From: Kiloniella laminariae
GTDB taxonomy: Bacteria > Pseudomonadota > Alphaproteobacteria > Kiloniellales > Kiloniellaceae
Assembly (NCBI RefSeq): GCF_027214005.1
Contig: NZ_JAPWGY010000003.1
Span: 496,001-560,000, forward strand
Direction of reading: 5' to 3'
Length of the DNA: 64,000 nt
Positions 60,979-64,000 of this stretch are shown in pieces; position 1 is the stretch's first letter; every line of letters begins with the position of its first letter. The notes under the pieces are model-generated. The model saw only the letters and a list, made by a program, of their open reading frames with translations, ran no database searches and was not told the DNA's origin. The translations under genes were made by a program, and so were the position numbers.

Positions 60979-63657
60979 TTGGCTCTTGGTAAGGATACCC
61001 TGAAAACCCGTCGCCAGCTTAAAGTTAATGGCAAAGCCTATGACTATTACAGCCTGGAGGAAGCTTCGAAAACACTCGGTGACATTTCTCGTCTGCCGTT
61101 TTCCCTGAAAGTTCTGCTCGAAAATCTGTTGCGCTTTGAAGATAATCGCAGTGTGACCGTTGACGATATCAAGGCCATGGGCAGCTGGCTGAAAGATTGC
61201 CGTTCGGACCGTGAAATTGCCTATCGCCCTGCGCGCGTTCTGATGCAGGATTTCACAGGTGTTCCTGCTGTTGTCGATCTGGCGGCCATGCGTCAGGCCA
61301 TGGTCGATATGGGTGGCGATCCAAAAAAGATCAATCCGCTGTCCCCTGTTGATCTGGTGATCGATCACTCGGTTATGGTCGACTCCTATGGTGGTCCCGG
61401 CTCGTTCCAGAAAAACGTTGATCTGGAATTCGAGCGAAATGGCGAGCGTTATGCTTTCTTGCGCTGGGGTCAGAAAGCCTTTGATAACTTCCGGGTTGTT
61501 CCTCCGGGAACCGGTATCTGTCATCAGGTGAACGTCGAAAACCTGGCTCAGGTGGTCTGGACCAAGGAAGAAGAGGGTGTGACCATCGCTTATCCGGATA
61601 CTTTGGTCGGTACTGATTCGCATACTACGATGGTCAACGGCCTGTCAGTTCTCGGTTGGGGCGTGGGGGGCATCGAAGCCGAAGCCGCCATGCTTGGACA
61701 GCCGGTTTCCATGGTGATTCCTGAGGTTGTCGGTATGAAAATGACCGGCGAAATGAAAGAAGGTACAACCGCGACTGATCTGGTTCTGACCATTACAGAA
61801 ATTCTGCGTGCTCACGGCGTGGTTGGAAAATTTGTCGAATTCTACGGTTCCGGCCTTGATAATCTGACACTGGCAGATCAGGCAACCATTGCTAATATGG
61901 CACCGGAATACGGCGCGACCTGCGGGTTCTTCCCGGTGGATGCGGAAACCATTCGCTACCTGCGTTTCACTGGTCGTGATGAAGACCGTGTCGCTCTGGT
62001 CGAGGCCTATGCCAAGGCACAGGGCATGTGGCGCGAAACCAACACACCTGATCCTGTCTTTACCGCGTCGCTGGAACTTGACCTTTCTACCGTTGAGCCG
62101 AGTCTGGCAGGGCCAAAACGTCCTCAAGACAGAATTTCGCTCAGCAACCTGGCTTCAAAATCGATTGCGACGATTAAGGAAGCTGTCGGTGAAGACATCA
62201 CCAAAACCGCGGCTGTTGCAGGCAAGGATTATGGCCTGAATCACGGCGATGTAATGATTGCCGCGATCACCAGCTGTACCAATACCTCGAACCCATCTGT
62301 TTTGATCGGTGCGGGATTGGTTGCGAAGAAAGCCTATGAACTTGGTCTGACAGTCAAGCCATGGGTCAAGACCTCACTGGCACCGGGGTCACAGGTTGTG
62401 ACTGATTATCTTGAAAAAGCCGGTTTGCAGGATTACCTCAACAAACTCGGTTTCGACCTTGTCGGGTATGGTTGTACGACCTGTATCGGCAACTCCGGTC
62501 CTCTGGCTGATGAATACATCGATGCGATTGACAAGGAAGGCCTGCAGGTTGCTGCGGTTCTTTCTGGTAACCGTAACTTTGAAGGTCGTGTCAGCCCGCA
62601 GACCCGTCTGAACTATCTCGCTTCCCCTCCGCTGGTGGTTGCCTATGCTCTCGCCGGGAATGTCACGCTTGATCTGTTGAACGACCCGATTGGTCAGGAC
62701 AAGGCAGGCAAGGATGTCTATCTCAAGGATATCTGGCCGTCTTCTCAGGAAATCGCTGAAGTATCCGGCTATGCTCTGACACCGGAGATGTTCAAAGACC
62801 GCTACAGTAACGTCTTTGAAGGTCCGGAAGAGTGGAAGAAGATCGAAACAGCTACCGGTCTGACCTATGACTGGAATGACCAGAGCACCTATGTACAGTA
62901 TCCGCCATTTTTTGAAGGGATGAGCCGCGAAGCTGGTGGTTTCAGCGATGTCACTGGTGCGCGGCCTTTGCTGGTCCTGGCAGATAACATCACAACTGAC
63001 CATATCTCACCTGCTGGTTCGATCAAGGCAGACAGCCCGGGCGGCAGTTATCTGACAGAGCATCAGGTTCGTCCGGTTGATTTCAACTCATACGGTTCTC
63101 GTCGCGGCAATCATCATGTGATGATGCGCGGTACCTTCGCCAACATCCGGATCAAGAACGAGATGGTTGACGGTATCGAGGGTGGCTTCTCCAAGTACAA
63201 GGGTGAGACCATGCCGGTCTATGATGCAGCCATGAAGTACATGGCTGACGAGACGCCGCTGGTTGTTTTTGGCGGCAAGGAATACGGTATGGGCTCGTCA
63301 CGTGACTGGGCCGCCAAGGGAACCCGTTTGCTGGGCATTAAAGCGGTTATTGTCGAGAGTTTCGAGCGTATTCACCGTTCCAACCTGGTTGGTATGGGCG
63401 TTCTGCCGCTGCAGTTCAAAGACGGTATGACCCGACAGAGTCTGAAGATCACCGGTGATGAGACCATTGATCTGTCCGGAATTGCGGATGGCATCAAGCC
63501 GGGGATGGATGTGGAGTGCCGGATCAGCCGTCCGGACGGCTCTGTAGAAAATATCAAGCTTCTTTGCCGGATTGATACGGCTGATGAGGTGGAATATTAC
63601 CGTCATGGCGGAATCCTGCATTACGTATTGCGTAACCTGATGAACGACGCCGCCTGA
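60979..63657 (+). CDS. acnA: Aconitate hydratase A
   Basis: The 892-residue 4Fe-4S enzyme isomerises citrate and isocitrate in the TCA cycle. It carries the cluster ligands in [11 protein letters not shown] and [12 protein letters not shown], plus [14 protein letters not shown] and [15 protein letters not shown], of the AcnA/IRP1 class. The start is TTG at 60979 with GAAGGAGA seven bases upstream, and the translation starts [17 protein letters not shown], which is the normal beginning. It is single and ended by a strong terminator. Confidence 0.96.
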   Translation: MALGKDTLKTRRQLKVNGKAYDYYSLEEASKTLGDISRLPFSLKVLLENLLRFEDNRSVTVDDIKAMGSWLKDCRSDREIAYRPARVLMQDFTGVPAVVDLAAMRQAMVDMGGDPKKINPLSPVDLVIDHSVMVDSYGGPGSFQKNVDLEFERNGERYAFLRWGQKAFDNFRVVPPGTGICHQVNVENLAQVVWTKEEEGVTIAYPDTLVGTDSHTTMVNGLSVLGWGVGGIEAEAAMLGQPVSMVIPEVVGMKMTGEMKEGTTATDLVLTITEILRAHGVVGKFVEFYGSGLDNLTLADQATIANMAPEYGATCGFFPVDAETIRYLRFTGRDEDRVALVEAYAKAQGMWRETNTPDPVFTASLELDLSTVEPSLAGPKRPQDRISLSNLASKSIATIKEAVGEDITKTAAVAGKDYGLNHGDVMIAAITSCTNTSNPSVLIGAGLVAKKAYELGLTVKPWVKTSLAPGSQVVTDYLEKAGLQDYLNKLGFDLVGYGCTTCIGNSGPLADEYIDAIDKEGLQVAAVLSGNRNFEGRVSPQTRLNYLASPPLVVAYALAGNVTLDLLNDPIGQDKAGKDVYLKDIWPSSQEIAEVSGYALTPEMFKDRYSNVFEGPEEWKKIETATGLTYDWNDQSTYVQYPPFFEGMSREAGGFSDVTGARPLLVLADNITTDHISPAGSIKADSPGGSYLTEHQVRPVDFNSYGSRRGNHHVMMRGTFANIRIKNEMVDGIEGGFSKYKGETMPVYDAAMKYMADETPLVVFGGKEYGMGSSRDWAAKGTRLLGIKAVIVESFERIHRSNLVGMGVLPLQFKDGMTRQSLKITGDETIDLSGIADGIKPGMDVECRISRPDGSVENIKLLCRIDTADEVEYYRHGGILHYVLRNLMNDAA

Positions 63658-63676
63658 CGGCGATTTCATTACTCGT

Positions 63677-63712
63677 AAAAAAGGCAGCCGGGATTTCCCG
63701 GCTGCCTTTTTT
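63677..63712 (+). terminator. Intrinsic terminator after acnA
   Basis: A perfect 16-base stem, GGCAGCCGGG with an A run on its outer side, pairs around ATTT with its complement, ending in six T residues. It lies 20 bases after the acnA stop. Confidence 0.95.
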
Positions 63713-63774
63713 GATCGCGCAAACTTGAAGGTGAGTGACTGGTGTCGCAGAGGGCCCAAGCTTAATCTGGGCAG

Positions 63775-64000
63775 ATGAAACACTCTTTTTCACCCCTGCT
63801 CAAACATCCCGTTGCCAAGGTTATGGCTGTTATTCTTGGGCTTTCTTCGGCCTGGATCTATCAGGCTGTAAGGGGACCTTCTGCCGAACAGATTGCAGAA
63901 GCAGAAGCCCGACTTGGGCTTGGGCAGATCGTTACCCAGGCTGCCGAGGCATCCGAACTTCCTGCCGGAATTCCGGATAGGACTTCTCCCGTTGTTGTCG
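63775..64000 (+). CDS. Probable DUF1223-type exported protein, N-terminal part (cut by window edge)
   Basis: From the ATG at 63775 the reading frame is open to the edge: MKHSFSPLLKHPVAKVMAV, a hydrophobic stretch, then QAVRGPSAEQIAEAEARL and a last visible GIPDRTSPVVV. The SPVVV end and an upstream hydrophobic anchor match the start of DUF1223 proteins (ELFTSQGCSSCPP would follow). acnA followed by DUF1223 is a common alphaproteobacterial pair, but only about 75 residues are visible, so this is tentative. Confidence 0.5.
   Translation, partial: MKHSFSPLLKHPVAKVMAVILGLSSAWIYQAVRGPSAEQIAEAEARLGLGQIVTQAAEASELPAGIPDRTSPVVV

Overview
The window is a gene-dense bacterial chromosome segment with no insertion sequence, prophage, integrase or CRISPR array that I could see. 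Three things point to an alphaproteobacterium: the block aroA-cmk-rpsA-ihfB-lapA followed by pyrF-trpF-trpB, an aconitase gene followed by a probable DUF1223 gene, and a TIGR02300 (FYDLN-acid) gene divergent from aroA. Moderate GC together with nitrous oxide respiration, histidine degradation and a form II CO-dehydrogenase-like cluster would fit a marine Rhodospirillales/Kiloniella-like organism. That placement is an inference and is not proven by the sequence.

Layout. 1-11.8 kb: housekeeping genes on the minus strand (trpB fragment, an inserted PAP2 membrane phosphatase gene, trpF, two related membrane proteins, pyrF, an ornithine-cyclodeaminase-like gene, lapA, ihfB, rpsA, cmk, aroA), then a TIGR02300 gene and tRNA-Ala(GGC). 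11.9-14 kb: a LysR regulator divergent from a Tat-exported metallo-beta-lactamase-fold protein. 14-23.2 kb: a complete nosRZDFYLX operon for N2O reduction with an FNR/NNR-type box in front. 23.4-26.5 kb: hutG divergent from hutF-hutC, with a strong palindrome overlapping two facing promoters. 26.5-27.9 kb: a PepSY / cytochrome b561 / membrane-anchored LuxR operon. 28-39 kb: mixed metabolic and signalling genes (aminotransferase V, PAS histidine kinase, nitrilase, SbmA/BacA-like transporter, beta-hydroxyacid dehydrogenase, ArsR, old yellow enzyme, CHASE4-type hybrid kinase). 39-50 kb: a form II cox cluster (coxG, coxS, coxL, coxM, coxD, coxE, two XdhC-type genes, a MoeA/MobA-like fusion and a NifU-like scaffold) with its own GAF-Fis regulator. 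50.2-51.3 kb: a region poor in genes with two small proteins, two intrinsic terminators and a likely small RNA. 51.3-56.2 kb: LysR, homocysteine S-methyltransferase, PQQ-type sugar dehydrogenase and a GSA-aminotransferase-like gene. 56.4-57.2 kb: two tandem paralogous small proteins of unknown function. 57.3-60.7 kb: nnrS, hemN and a membrane-anchored cytochrome c, a second group tied to nitrogen oxides and low oxygen. 61-64 kb: acnA and the start of a probable DUF1223 gene.

How the parts fit. The nos operon, nnrS, hemN and the cytochrome c are one physiological theme, low-oxygen and NO/N2O metabolism. FNR-type boxes lie before nosR and hemN and an NsrR-like palindrome before nnrS. The cox cluster is a second unit: structural genes first, then an intrinsic terminator, then the cofactor maturation genes. 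No nir or nor genes are in the window. The least explained items are the tandem small proteins, the candidate small RNA, the PepSY-cytochrome b-LuxR operon and the palindrome next to the AAA-less cox regulator.
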